A DNA stretch of 64,000 nucleotides, from the NCBI RefSeq assembly GCF_950023065.1, contig NC_088678.1:20326580-20390579 (forward strand), given 5' to 3'. Source of the DNA: Planococcus citri. Lineage: Eukaryota; Arthropoda; Insecta; Hemiptera; Pseudococcidae. Positions 12,000 through 22,790 of this stretch are shown here, in pieces. Both the position numbers and the translations under genes were made by a program. How positions within the stretch are numbered: position 1 is the first letter of the stretch; the number at the start of each line of letters is the position of its first letter. The notes under the pieces are model-generated. The model had not been told where the DNA came from and searched no databases. It saw only the letters and a program-made list of their open reading frames with translations.

Positions 12000-12760
12000 A
12001 AATGCACATCAATGTACCAATCAGGGCTTCAAACCCGTACCCAAATACAGGGAAAACTGCTTATTATTATCACAGTTAATGTTATCAATCGCTTAGAGCC
12101 AGTAGCACAATGAAGGTTTAAATTTTGGTTTAGGTGAACTTAGTTTAAATCTTGAACCAGGTTCAACTTCTGTAGCGCTGCACAACATTGGTTCTGGTTT
12201 AGATTAAGTAATCGTCAATAACACGTCATTTAACCAAATTTTGTGGCAATTATTGTTGGTTATGTCTGTGATATCAATGTTTTGGAGTGATTTTACTGAT
12301 TTTTGATTACATATTTTTAATGATAGGAACTTGACAGAGGTGCGCCGCGCTAGTGTCGCCTTGTTTCTGATTGGCTGATGAAAGGTTCCCGAATAAACAT
12401 CGGAATGTATTGTTGTGAAAATTGAAGGAAAATTATTGAAAATTGCTGATAACAACGGGACCTTTCGTTAGTTCCGGTGTTTTTTACTACAATTTCCTAG
12501 AGCGCGACAGTTGTCTTGTCAAATCCCTATTAGAAATATCTTAGGATTGGAAACAAAGTTCTAATTTTTGAATAAATTTAAAAAAATAAATATTCTTGAA
12601 CGAATAGTTGACTAGATTTAATTTTTTTGCTGCAGGAAATTAATTTGTTTGAGGTAAAATGTCCAATTTTGCACAATAGTCATCAAATTTTTCAGCATGG
12701 TGGTGATTTGATTCAAAATTTTACACTCTACAATATTCTTGTTTTTTGTCATTCAATGTA

Positions 12761-14773
12761 AGGTGCACCGGGGGAAGTCCGAATTCGGGGTAAGTCAGAA
12801 AAACTACTCTAGCTCTTAGAGGCTTATATCTGCCGAAGCGCTACCCAGGGGTAACTTGAGGGTACTACCCCTACTTCATCACAGCATAAAAAATTTCGCG
12901 ACCCAGTTTCATTTTACAGGATTTTCATTGGCTCATTTTTAGTTGCTGTTTTGAATTTGATTTCAAATTGTAATCAGTGTTTTTCAAACTGCTTTTTACC
13001 TCAGAAGAAATGATCAGTAAAACTGATATTATAAGTGAAAGTATTCCTAAAACAATAATGTAAAACCCCAAGTATTCAATTTTTGTTAATTTTCAATTAT
13101 TCATTATTTATATTGCTTTTTCTGACTTACCCCCTAAATTAGTGCTATGGGGTAAGTCAGAAAAGTGAACATTGATAATTAGGATTCGACTTCATCGATG
13201 TGTAATACGTAGAATAATATGTTTTCGAGGTCGTAGAATCCAAATCTGGAGTTATTTTTTTTGTAGGAGTGGGGGGTGAGGCGTGGGGAGGGGGCAATTC
13301 TAAATTTTTCGTACATTATTGTGTAATATGTCGATTGATATGTTTTCGAGGTCGTAGAATCCGAATCTGCAGTTATTTTTTTTGTAGGAGTGGGGGGTGA
13401 GGCGTGGGGAGAGGGAAAATTTCGAATTTTTCGTACATTATTGTGTAATATGTCGAATAATATGTTTTCGAAATCGTAGAATCCGAATTTGGAGTAATTT
13501 TTTTTGTAGGAGTGGAGGGTGAGGCGTGGGGAAAGGGAAAATTTCAAATTTCTCCTACATTATCGTGTTATATGTCGAATAATACATTTTGGAGGTCGTA
13601 GAATTCGAATCCGGAGTCATTTTTTATGGTGAAGGTGGAAGGTGAGTCGTAGATTCGCATGGGTGGGGCCCTCTCCCCAAACGGTGATACTTGAATAGCA
13701 CTCGACCCTAAAAACTAGCTCAAGATTCGAATTCTGCGACCTTGAACACATATCAACCAACATGTTACACAATATTATAGGCAAAATTTGAAATTTCTCC
13801 TCTCCTCTTGCCTCGCCTCATACCCCTGCGAAAAAATAACCCCAGATTCGAATTATACAACCTCAAAAACATATCAATCGACATATTACACATTAATATA
13901 GGCAAAATTTGTAATTTACTCTCTCTCCCCTTGACTCACCTCCCACCCCTACAAAAAAAATATCTCCAGATTCGAATTCTACGACCTCGAGAACAATATG
14001 TTATTCAACATATTACACGATAGTGTATAGGAAAAATTTGATATATTACCTCTCCCCACGCCTCACTTCCCTCTCCTACAAAAAAAATAACTCCAGATTC
14101 GAATTTTACGACCTCGAAAATATATTATTCGACATATAACACGATAATGTAGGAGAAATTTGACATTTTCCCTTTCCCCACGCCTCACCTTCCACTCCTA
14201 CAAAAAAAATTACTCCAAATTCGGATTCTACGATTTCGAAAACATATTATTCGACATATTACACAATAATGTACGAAAAATTCGAAATTTGCCCTCTCCC
14301 CACGCCTCACCCCCCACTCCTACAAAAAAAATAACTGCAGATTCGGATTCTACGACCTCGAAAACATATCAATCGACATATTACACAATAATGTACGAAA
14401 AATTTAGAATTGCCCCCTCCCCACGCCTCACCCCCCACTCCTACAAAAAAAATAACTCCAGATTTGGATTCTACGACCTCGAAAACATGTTATTCGACAT
14501 ATTGCGCATCGATCAGGGTCGAATCCTAATAATACCAATTAATTTTGTAGATTTTCTGACTTACCCCAAAGTGGGGTAAGTCAGAACAAGTTACATTTTA
14601 TTCGATTGTGCGAAAGCTACTGCGACAATCGCGCTGAAATTTTTACCATAGGTTAAGAACCTTTATGGGAACCTACATACCAAATTTCAGCCATATTGGT
14701 TCATTAGTACGAGAGTAACAGCTGATCAAAGTTGAAATTGTGAAAAAACGTTCTGACTTCCCCCGGTGCACCT
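12761..14773. mobile_element. AGGTGCACC inverted-repeat element, long form, TA-flanked
   Basis: The left end is AGGTGCACCGGGGGAAGTC (12761-12779). The right end is GACTTCCCCCGGTGCACCT (14755-14773). TA lies outside both (12759-12760 and 14774-14775), as for Tc1/mariner-type or other TA-specific insertions. The outer parts correspond, in the opposite direction, to those of the short copy at 21467-22072. The short-copy landmarks CCATAGGTTAAGAACC and GCTCTTAGAGGCTTATATCTG-like words are present here. The centre is a 1.4-kb inverted array of 121-bp units, bounded by copies of GGGGTAAGTCAGAA. There is no transposase. Open frames on both strands (13179-13547 minus, 14160-14579 plus) are mirror images of the array, not genes. 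Confidence 0.85.
13165..14550. repeat. Inverted tandem array of about 121-bp units
   Basis: On the left, the string GTAGGAGTGGNGGGTGAGGC begins at 13263, 13384 and 13506, a spacing of 121-122 bases, with a degenerate fourth unit near 13625. On the right the reverse complement (CCTCACC..CACTCCTAC, then A7-8) recurs about six times between about 13805 and 14455 at the same spacing. Each unit also holds GATTCTACGACCTCGAAAAC and a TATTACACAATAATGTACGAAAA segment. The centre of symmetry is about 13660-13720. The result is a palindrome of roughly 1.4 kb with periodic arms. Confidence 0.85.
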
Positions 14774-15050
14774 TAAGTACATAATTACACTTTGTCTTTG
14801 TCCAAATTTGGTATTATTTGAAGTTATCGGTTTCCGCAAAATAATCAGTAATCACACAACTTGAAACAACTAATGAACACGCGCCGATTTGTTAATCCTA
14901 GGTTTACCTCCGAAAATTGTCGAGTTAAGTAAAACCGGGTTTAAACTGTAAAAACAGTTTGATTGTCCATTTTGCGCTACACTGAATTTTAGTTAAACCA
15001 GAGTTAACCTAAAACTCTGGCTTAAACCTGCATTGTGCTGCTGGCGCTTA

Positions 15051-16030
15051 GTATTATTAAAATCATTTGGTCCCAATATTTTGTATTTAATTACATAGAA
15101 ATTCCATCGGTTATTGTGATCAAATCATTGGGTAATGTTATCATTTTCAACTGATTTTAATGGGTTTTTTCATTTTTTAATGTAATTTTAAAATGTTTCC
15201 AACACATTTTCACACTGTTTTTGTCTAATTTTTTTGAAATTTCAGAAGTTTTTTCCTGATTGACATAATTTTTATACTTTTTTCTAATTTTTTGAAGTTT
15301 TAACCTATTTTCAACACTTTTTCTGGCAATTTTTTACAAAATTTTAGTTCAATAACTTTTAATGCACTTTTTTGAGGTAGAATGTGTTTGTTAACTGTGT
15401 TCAAATAAACACTGTAAAAATTATTGGTCAAAAAAATTCACTTTTTTTCAATTGGTTTGTGTTATCAGCCGCTTAATGTTATCAAGGAATACCCGTACCC
15501 ATATTCATACCCGTACCCATACCTATACCCATACCTAAAAAATTTTGAAATACCTGGTACCAATTTGGTAACTAAAGTTTCAAAATCCAGGGTGCCCATG
15601 CCCAATACATGGGAAATTAGAATTTTTGAATTTCTCCAGAAAAAGCTGACATTTGGGAAGTTGAAAATCGACTTGTCGCTTATTCGCGATCTGTTTAACG
15701 AGTTGACCAAATTTGGGCAGATTTCTAGGTGGACACTGCGAGTATGTTTTTCTGGCAAGAGATTCATCATTGAAACAGCATTTTTTGAATTTTTTAAAAT
15801 TTTTCAAAAATTTGTCAAAAATCAATGTTGACTATGGGTATTGGGTATGGTTTGCTCTTTCGATTTAGCTTGATTTCGTTCAAATTGGAGAGCGTCAAAT
15901 CAAGCGGTTTCTTTACAGGAGATTTTCCAACATTCACGTTTGAAAAAATCCTACAAATTCGGCACTTTGGTACCAAACTCGAAAAGACCTTTTTAAAAAT
16001 TCCAACCACAACTTTTGTCAGCATTTCAAA
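15051..16030. other. AT-rich DNA with a TACCCR hexamer block
   Basis: No gene is visible. At 15486-15537 there is a run of imperfect TACCCG/TACCCA/TACCTA hexamers. At 15833-15850 the opposite strand sense, TATGGGTATTGGGTATGG, appears, so the two blocks form a loose inverted pair about 300 bp apart. The 135-codon frame at 15424-15831 crosses this block and shows the repeat as a YPYPYS string; I do not regard it as a gene. Confidence 0.5.
15486..15537. repeat. Imperfect (TACCCR) hexamer repeat
   Basis: About eight hexamers of TACCCG/TACCCA/TACCTA type. They resemble a GGGTA-rich repeat on the other strand but are not the insect telomere unit TTAGG. Confidence 0.75.
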
Positions 16031-16940
16031 ATTCCTATACTTAAAACGGCCAAAGTATCGCGCAATCGATCAACATCATCAAACAATCGCCAACACCGAC
16101 CGGCGACCCATCGACCGACCACATTATAGCGTCGTTTAACGCCACCCACACCTTATCCTCCATCATCGCCGCCGCTGCCGATGCCGCTTCAAATGCTCAT
16201 AAAACAATAAACACCAACATCGCCGCCACGTCGTTGTGTATTGTGCAAAGCCATAAGCAAGCGATCGAGTTAATGTAAACAAAATATCCGATATACCAAC
16301 TATCACGTCGGCTACATGTACTAATACTTCTTCTAGTACATTATAGAACCATAATCCCGATGTCGACATCGCGTACTCGCCTCCTGCGTCCTGCTTTCCA
16401 TGCCCACAGTCCCACAGTAAAACCATATACCGAATAGAGCCCCGCTGCCCGCTCACTCCAGGTCTTTCCAAGTAGTATCGCACACGTCACATGCCACAAA
16501 CAACCGACGACGACGACGACGACGAGAAAAACAGCACCCGCGACTCGCAAGATCTAGTTACATCATTGCTATGCTGTTATGCCTGCTGCAGTCTCCAATT
16601 TAACTACGAGATGAAAAAAAAAGATGGTGAAAAACACGGTTATTTTCAGATCGAAGAATGGATGCCTCATTCCTTTTACCCTTTTGTAAAACAGGACCTT
16701 ATACTTTTTGTATGGTATCTCGCTTCTTTCTGTTGATAAGATTTACTTTGAATGTATGTGTAAAAGAAACAAAGGCTGAATGCATCGTGAAATGTTGTAT
16801 CAGCTCTCTTCTACGAGGATTCTTTCTAACAATCGATACGCAAGCTCATAGGACTCGGAAACGAATTATAAATAGTACGTAATTCATGTAGTGAAGGTTG
16901 TTGTTATTTGGAAGTTGGAGATAACTAAATGATTATGAAA
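16031..16940. other. GC-richer unique segment, possible regulatory DNA or untranslated exon
   Basis: This is one of the least AT-biased segments, with GCCGCC, CGACCGACC and GACGACGACGAC words. Several frames are open at once on both strands (for example 16163-16483 minus, 16491-16736 plus), which follows from composition. No family motif is recognisable. An ACGACGACGACGACGACGAG run lies at about 16506-16524. Confidence 0.4.
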
Positions 16941-18690
16941 GGGCGCCTGTGAAAAGAAAATGAAGCGTGAAAATATCTAATGAAAATGTAGTACCTATGG
17001 CTCTTCAGAATGAAACTTGAATTGAGGGGAGGAGGGGGTGTCTTTCAACTAGATTTTCCCAGTTTTTCTGACCATTTACATATGTATTAACTGGGACAAC
17101 CCGGTACAAAATATCAGAATGGGACAAATTTTTTCAAACACTATCTGTGGCTTTAACCATGATTGAACGAACTTTCGTCAGTTGTGGGGTTTGAGGCTTC
17201 AATCAGGGGAAAGGGGTTCTCAATTTCACTGCCATGCTGACTTTTTCAGTTCTAAAAGTATTTTTAGCACCCCAAAAATGTTTAAAAACTGGAGAGCTAC
17301 CCAGCTTGCAGCTCGTTCTGAGTCTCTCAAGTCCCAAAGGCCAAATTCGTCAAAGATGAATTTTCGTAGTTCTGAACGATTCTTGGGACACACAATCAGA
17401 AATCTGTCATCCAAATTTTGAAGCTTCAAAGCCAAAGAAGGTAGTAAGAAAATTTTCAAAGTAGGTAGAGATATTGATTTCCGAAAATTTTGGGGCATTT
17501 GACCCCCTCTTCGCCGCAGTCCGTTCCGAAACTCCTGCACCCCAACCATTTTACTATGAAGTATTCAGGATTTACTTAAATTCTTCAGTCACAAACTCTT
17601 AATTAGGGAATGTAGGGGCAATTCCTACACTTGCTTTGAAATTTCATTTTTTTCCCTGAAATTTACAAATCGGTCAAAAGTCTATTTTTGAACTTCTTCT
17701 CTCCCTCCCCCCGCAAAATTTTAAAGTACTAATTATCTAAACGGGTGGAGAACGTGCTCAATACACACTGACCAAAGTTATTAAAGCTAAAGAAAGTTCA
17801 TTTTTAGTCCCTTCACAGAGTGATTTGGAATTTCTGTATAAATTTGAGACTCACTGAAGGCTCCAAAAAAGCCAAATTGCAATTTTTTTGAGTCGTCTGA
17901 CCGTCACAAATCCAAAAATAAACTTTAGCATCTGAAATTTTGGTAACAGAAGTTTTAGGACATGCTCTTTAGATCCAGCATGGATTCATTCAAATCGAGG
18001 AGTGCCAGTTCAAAAAGTTTCCTTGTAAGAACATTTCAAAACACAGGAACAGGGTCAAATTCATTAACTTTTTCTGAAAATGTTGACAAAAAGCAACACG
18101 TTGACAATTTTGACAAGAAATCATGGCTTACTTTGGCAAATTTCTGTAACAAAGCGAATCCTTAAGCAATTTTAGAAGGAAAAAAAGTAAAATATTTGAA
18201 ATTTTTTGCAAATGAGCGACAATTTTTAGCAATTTTTGGCAAGAAACAACACTTTTTGACAATAAACAACACTTTTTGGAAATTTTGACAAAAGTTGAAA
18301 TAATTTTTGAAATACGAGAACCTTCAAAGGGTTATTAGAAAGATAAAAGTGGACTCGAATTTTGAACTCAATGGTTCGAAGAGGTCAAGAAACTCAAATC
18401 TCAACAATGGAGGGGGTGGGGACCGAGGTCACGCACAGGTTATACTGCCCAAAAGTGACAAAAACCACGAATATTTCGAAATGGGCCTTACTTTGAGGAC
18501 CCCTGGTTCAGTCTACTGACGAGCTAAGAGGCTAAAAAAATGTTTTGGGTAGTCCCCCACTCAAAGCGAACTTCCTTACCAATTTTTGTAAAATCCTGAT
18601 TTTTTTGGTCTACCCTGAATACCTGTCTTTACATCATCACTACATCCTCAAACAATCAAACTGTGCCTGGTAGGGATATCATCACCACAC
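16941..18690. other. Anonymous AT-rich DNA
   Basis: No gene is recognised. At 18090-18300 there is a short block of the dispersed word GACAATTTTTGACAAGAAACAACAC. The frames at 17182-17421 plus and 17226-17549 minus overlap and have no known motif. Confidence 0.5.
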
Positions 18691-20090
18691 CTGCGTCTGA
18701 CGCACATTTACGAAATGCAAGATGATACAGCACCTCAGAGAGCACACCAGCATGTACCATTAGCAAGGCAATACGCTGTGTATTTCACATCTCCACGTAT
18801 ATTAGCAGCGTTTTACGAGTAAAAAGACCACAGCACCGTACCGTACAGTGTTTCCGCAACAGGTTACGTAGCACGTACTGCACACAGCATTACGTTAAAG
18901 TACATACGAGTACGAGTACCTACATACGGTATAGAGCTAAACACCACAAGCACACAAAGAACTTGTACATTTATACCGAAAGCGATACAACCTTGGAAGG
19001 TAACAGCAGCCAACAAATTGATTGTGAAACACCATACTACGAGTATACAGAGAGGCTGTATAATGTAGATAGATCAGCAAAGCAAAATGAGACGCGAGCG
19101 ACGCGACGCCGGGCGGCCGGCCGCAGCGAATTTTTTGTCGGTCGCGTTGACATATTAAGTAAAGGTGGCATAGCATGGTGCGGTATATCGAGCTCGTCCC
19201 GTTCGGCTATATACTACGTATACACAGATAATTTATCAACGTCCATTTGTTGGTCCTGTTGTGAGCCGGATGTCCTTGGGTTTGACTTTGCGCTGTGCTT
19301 TATTAAACTCGTGCACCGGCGTTTATTTCGCTAACCGACACAGTTATCTCCTCCTGGAGAGACGAAGCTCATTTCTTCAAAATTCATCTCTCGAGGAAAA
19401 TTCATATGTACATCTCTTCACTGAGTTCCCAACACCGAACAAATGATAGGTAGATTTATCCGGAATACCCCTTCGAGCATCGTAGTCATAGGCTATAGAG
19501 TAGTCGCTTACGAGAATCTCGTATCTTGTATATCGAAACGTAACGAGTTAAGATACAGCCGAGCGTTTATGACCATAGAGAAAACGAAAATCGTGTACCA
19601 GCATCTCGCGACCTACTTTAATGTATAAACTTGAACTTAATGTCTGACCTAGTCTTGCTATTAGTCTCGCGTGCGATTCTACTGTTATACACTCGGATCG
19701 TGTTGTTCGTGTATCATCGATTTGCCATCGTGTCTTTCTCCTTCTCTGCTGCCTTTCTTTCGTCTATCTTTCTCCAAGTCGACTTGCCATAATGCATTGC
19801 AGCCTATAACGTCATTCATTTTGTCGTCGAGAAGTTTCGCTTTTATTGAACAAGTTACTTTTTAGGAGTTAGTTTTTTGCTCCGGGCAAACAAGCGATGT
19901 CATGGAGAATCGATTAGGGTCTCGGATCGAAAATAGTTATCGGTCATATACGGGGAAGATTATGATCTTGAGGAGGTAATTTCGTCTCAGCTTGGGCAAT
20001 TGTAGAAATTTAATGGAAAATTAATCATTTTTTTGTGGGTCATTCGTCTTTAAAAGGTGCCCACAGCCCCAATTTTTAAAAATGATTAGG
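18691..20090. other. CpG-containing unique DNA
   Basis: The sequence is rich in ACGAGTACGAGTACC and TACGTA words, with a GC-rich patch at about 19090-19145. Frames at 18963-19334, 19443-19628 and 19671-19865 (all plus) are open but unlike any protein I know and share no exon-like boundaries. Confidence 0.45.
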
Positions 20091-20098
20091 GGACCCTG

Positions 20099-20981
20099 CC
20101 CTATGATGGCGCAGTTCCTAAGACGGCGCAATTCAAATTTCTGGCATCTAGCAGCGCTGATGTAAAAACCAACTGCACCCTGTCTTTGTGCTTCACATTC
20201 TTGACTTTTTACTGTAGTCATATCCGCTTGAACAATTACCTTGCGTTCATGAAAACGTATTTTTCTTTTCTTGCTTAAAAATTCGATCATTTTGAATTTT
20301 TGGTGGAAGCTCTTTCAAATTGGTTTCATTTCTAAAAGTGACTGAAAGTATCTTATAATGTGCGAAATTTCATCTACTTTCTAATGCGCTACTCAGTTTT
20401 TTCATTAGAGTTCATGTTCATTCATAAATTGACTGAAATTTGAATTTGTATAACCAGTCCTATGATGGCGCAGCCGCAAAAGCAGGCGCTTTTCAGCAAC
20501 AAAAACGGGTAGATTTAGGTGAATCCTGTAGTAGTGTATATAGTGCGCCTAATCTTACATATTTCTGTTCAAAATATTTCATAAAAAGGTATTATTGCGA
20601 AAATATTGAAAAAAGTGGGATTGTCAGCCAAATCACTAAAAAAACTTCTAACAGCCTCAAACAAAAAAATTGGGGGTAAATTAGAGATCCTAATACATTT
20701 AAAATAATAATTTCAATCGAATTCAAACGATATAGTTACAGTTTTACATTTTAATTGAATTTGCGCCGTCTTAGGAATGGTTTTGCGCCGTTGGCTCATT
20801 TGAACTGATTCACAGTTCATTTGATTGAGACAAGAGATTGAAACCAAAAGTTTTACGTTTCTGGTGGTAAGTAGTAGATAGTCTGAGGGACCTTCCATCA
20901 AATTTTTGTCCATTTTGGTTGGATACTTTAGGAGCACCAAGCTTCAGAAAAAAAATTGCGCCATCTTAGGGCCGGGTCCCC
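20099..20981. mobile_element. GGGGACCC inverted-repeat element, TA-flanked
   Basis: The left end is GGGGACCCTGCCCTATGATG (20099-20118). The right end, read as reverse complement from 20981, is GGGGACCCGGCCCTAAGATG. TA lies on both sides (20097-20098 and 20982-20983). The words ATGGCGCA and GCGCCGTCTTAGGAA repeat inside in both directions (20105, 20120, 20464, 20762, 20789, 20955). No transposase frame is seen. The TA flank suggests a Tc1/mariner-type MITE, but the superfamily is not proven. Confidence 0.7.
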
Positions 20982-21049
20982 TAAGATATACAGAAAATAA
21001 GGTCAAGAGCTGAAAAGGAGTCTGAAAACATCCTTCGCCACATAATTCT

Positions 21050-22790
21050 TCAACTTGTGATACTCAGAACTCAGTTTTACAATTTTTTATGAATTTTTTT
21101 CAAAATGAAAAATTTGAGTAAAATTAATTTAGCAAAATTTCAGGCAATTTATAATTACCTGAGGAAACTATTCCAATTGGCAGGAAAAGTTTTGAACCGA
21201 ACAAAGCTGAATTGAAAGAGCATGCAAAAATACATCACAATCCAAAATTTCAGGAGCTTTAGTGCATTTTTCGATTTTTGGTGAATTTTGAAAATTAAAT
21301 TTGCGTGAAAATGGGTAAAATAATCAAAACGTTACCAAATGAAGTTCGAAAGCTGAAATTTGGTACAATATCCTATCTCTAACTACATCCCCACCACAAT
21401 TGATTGAAACCGGTTTCAACCCTTTTAATTGGCGCCCAACGTGGAAAGCAAAAATACACTAACATAAGGTGCACCGGGGCAAGTCAGAATGATTTTTTGC
21501 AATTTCAACTTTGACCAGCTGTTACTCCCCTTCTAATGAACCAATATGGATCAAATTTATTATGTAGGTTCCCATAAGGGTTCTTAACCTATGGTAAAAA
21601 TTTGAGCGCGATTGACACAGTAGCTTTCGCTCAGTGGAATAAAATATAAACTGTCCTGACTTACCCCAATTGGGGGAAGTCAGAACAGGCTAAACTTTGC
21701 AGAGGCGTAGATCACAAACCGAGCGTCCTAGAAAAATTGCACAGAAACAAAATTGTAGAGAATTTAATTCTCTTTGAGATCATTCTCATCAGATTTTCAC
21801 TAGGACGCACGGTTCGTCCGCTATATGCGAAAAACTAAGAAATAGACAGTCTGTATTTTAGACCAAATTCAAAATAAGTTCAAAACAACAACAAAATACA
21901 ATTGAACCAAAGACATTTAAAATGAAACTGAATCGCGAAAATTTTTATGCCGTGATGAAGTAGGGGTAGTACCCTCAAGTCACCTTTAGTGGCACTTCGC
22001 CAGATATAAACCTCTAGGCGCTAGAGCAAGTTTTCTAACTTACCCCGAATTCCAACTTCCCCCAGTGCACCTTAATTAGCACGAACAAGCGAGATTGGTG
22101 ATCATTAGTGGTCCTCATCTTGACCAATCATACACAATTTTTTCAAAATCAATTTCCGCTAGTTCACAACCTTACATTATAAAAATAATTTGCAATTATA
22201 AAATTGTTAAAGAAATATACCTACTTACAATTAGGAAAAATGCTGCAAAAATGCCCAAAAGGGTCACTAACAAGCACCATTTGCGTTTATTTATGTGCTC
22301 AAGTTGATTCGAACAGTTTTTATGACACTTTTTGAAAACCTGGAATTTCCAAAAAAAATTCTAGAGACTTCAAAACGGCTCAAAACAATCTCCAGACGTT
22401 GAATGCAGGTCAAAAATAGGGCGTAAATTGGATTTCTGACAATAAGGAATTTCCAAAAATACTACTGGAGGCTCACAATCAGAACGTCTTGAAATCATGT
22501 GCAACCGTCTCATTAATGTTAAAATTAGGGTAAGTACCTATAAACTGAAGTTCAGCTTTCCAGGTTCATTGAGTAAAATTTTGTGGAAATTTCAGCTTTC
22601 AAAAATCTGCTGCAGGCTTCAAAAATGCTCAAAAACGGTTCGAAACGGTTTTCAATCAATTCGAGGCGATAGATAGCAAATTTCAGCTTGCAAAGTACAT
22701 TTGGTCAAATTAAATTTTTTTCACATTTTTGCCCCCAAGATTTTCTAAAAATTCACTAAAAATCAAAAAATATTCAACCACTTTGAAAAA
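21050..22790. mobile_element. GGAGCCTCCAG-family fold-back element, interrupted
   Basis: The left part (about 21170-21420) is collinear with 52260-52510: TTTTGAACCG, GAAAGAGCAT.CAAAAAT.CATCA, AAAATTTCA, GTGCATTTTTC.ATTTTTGGTGAATTTT and CCAAAT..A occur in the same order. The right part (about 22310-22770) has the inverted words GGAATTTCCAAAA, ACTGGAGGCTC and CGGTTCGAAACGGTTTTCAATC expected of the opposite arm. The AGGTGCACC element at 21467-22072 sits between them. Outer ends are not precisely defined. No protein is encoded. Confidence 0.6.
21467..22072. mobile_element. AGGTGCACC inverted-repeat element, short form, TA-flanked
   Basis: The left end is AGGTGCACCGGGGCAAGTC (21467-21485). The right end is CTTCCCCCAGTGCACCT, ending at 22072. 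TA lies on both sides (21465-21466 and 22073-22074). It lies in the opposite orientation to the long form at 12761-14773: its left half is the reverse complement of that element's right half (GGTTCTTAACCTATGG), and its right half matches that element's left half (GAAGTAGGGGTAGTACCCTC). The local palindrome CTTACCCCAATTGGGGGAAG (21660-21679) marks one boundary of the 121-bp array in the long form; here there is no array. Confidence 0.85.

Larger units (their letters stand above)
12096..15047. mobile_element. PIF/Harbinger-like element with TTA duplications, hosting a nested element
   Basis: The left end is GAGCCAGTAGCACAATG (12096-12112). The right end, read as reverse complement from 15047, is GCGCCAGCAGCACAATG. 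TTA lies outside both ends (12093-12095 and 15048-15050). Inside both ends are GTTTAA, AACC and ACTCTGG words in inverted orientation. TWA duplications and GNGCCAGT-GCACAA ends are typical of PIF/Harbinger-derived MITEs. The apparent length of 2952 bp includes the nested AGGTGCACC element at 12761-14773; without it the element is about 0.94 kb with no transposase frame. The family name is inferred from the ends and target site. Confidence 0.7.

Noticed and set aside
13179..14579. Two similar 120-140 codon frames on opposite strands
   Set aside because: They are mirror readings of the two arms of the inverted 121-bp array, repeat every 40 residues and have no protein-like composition.
15424..15831. 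135-codon frame with a YPYPYS run
   Set aside because: The run is the TACCCR hexamer repeat, and the rest is AT-rich sequence without motifs.
16163..16483. 106-codon minus-strand frame in GC-richer DNA
   Set aside because: No family motif; overlapping frames are open on both strands because of composition.
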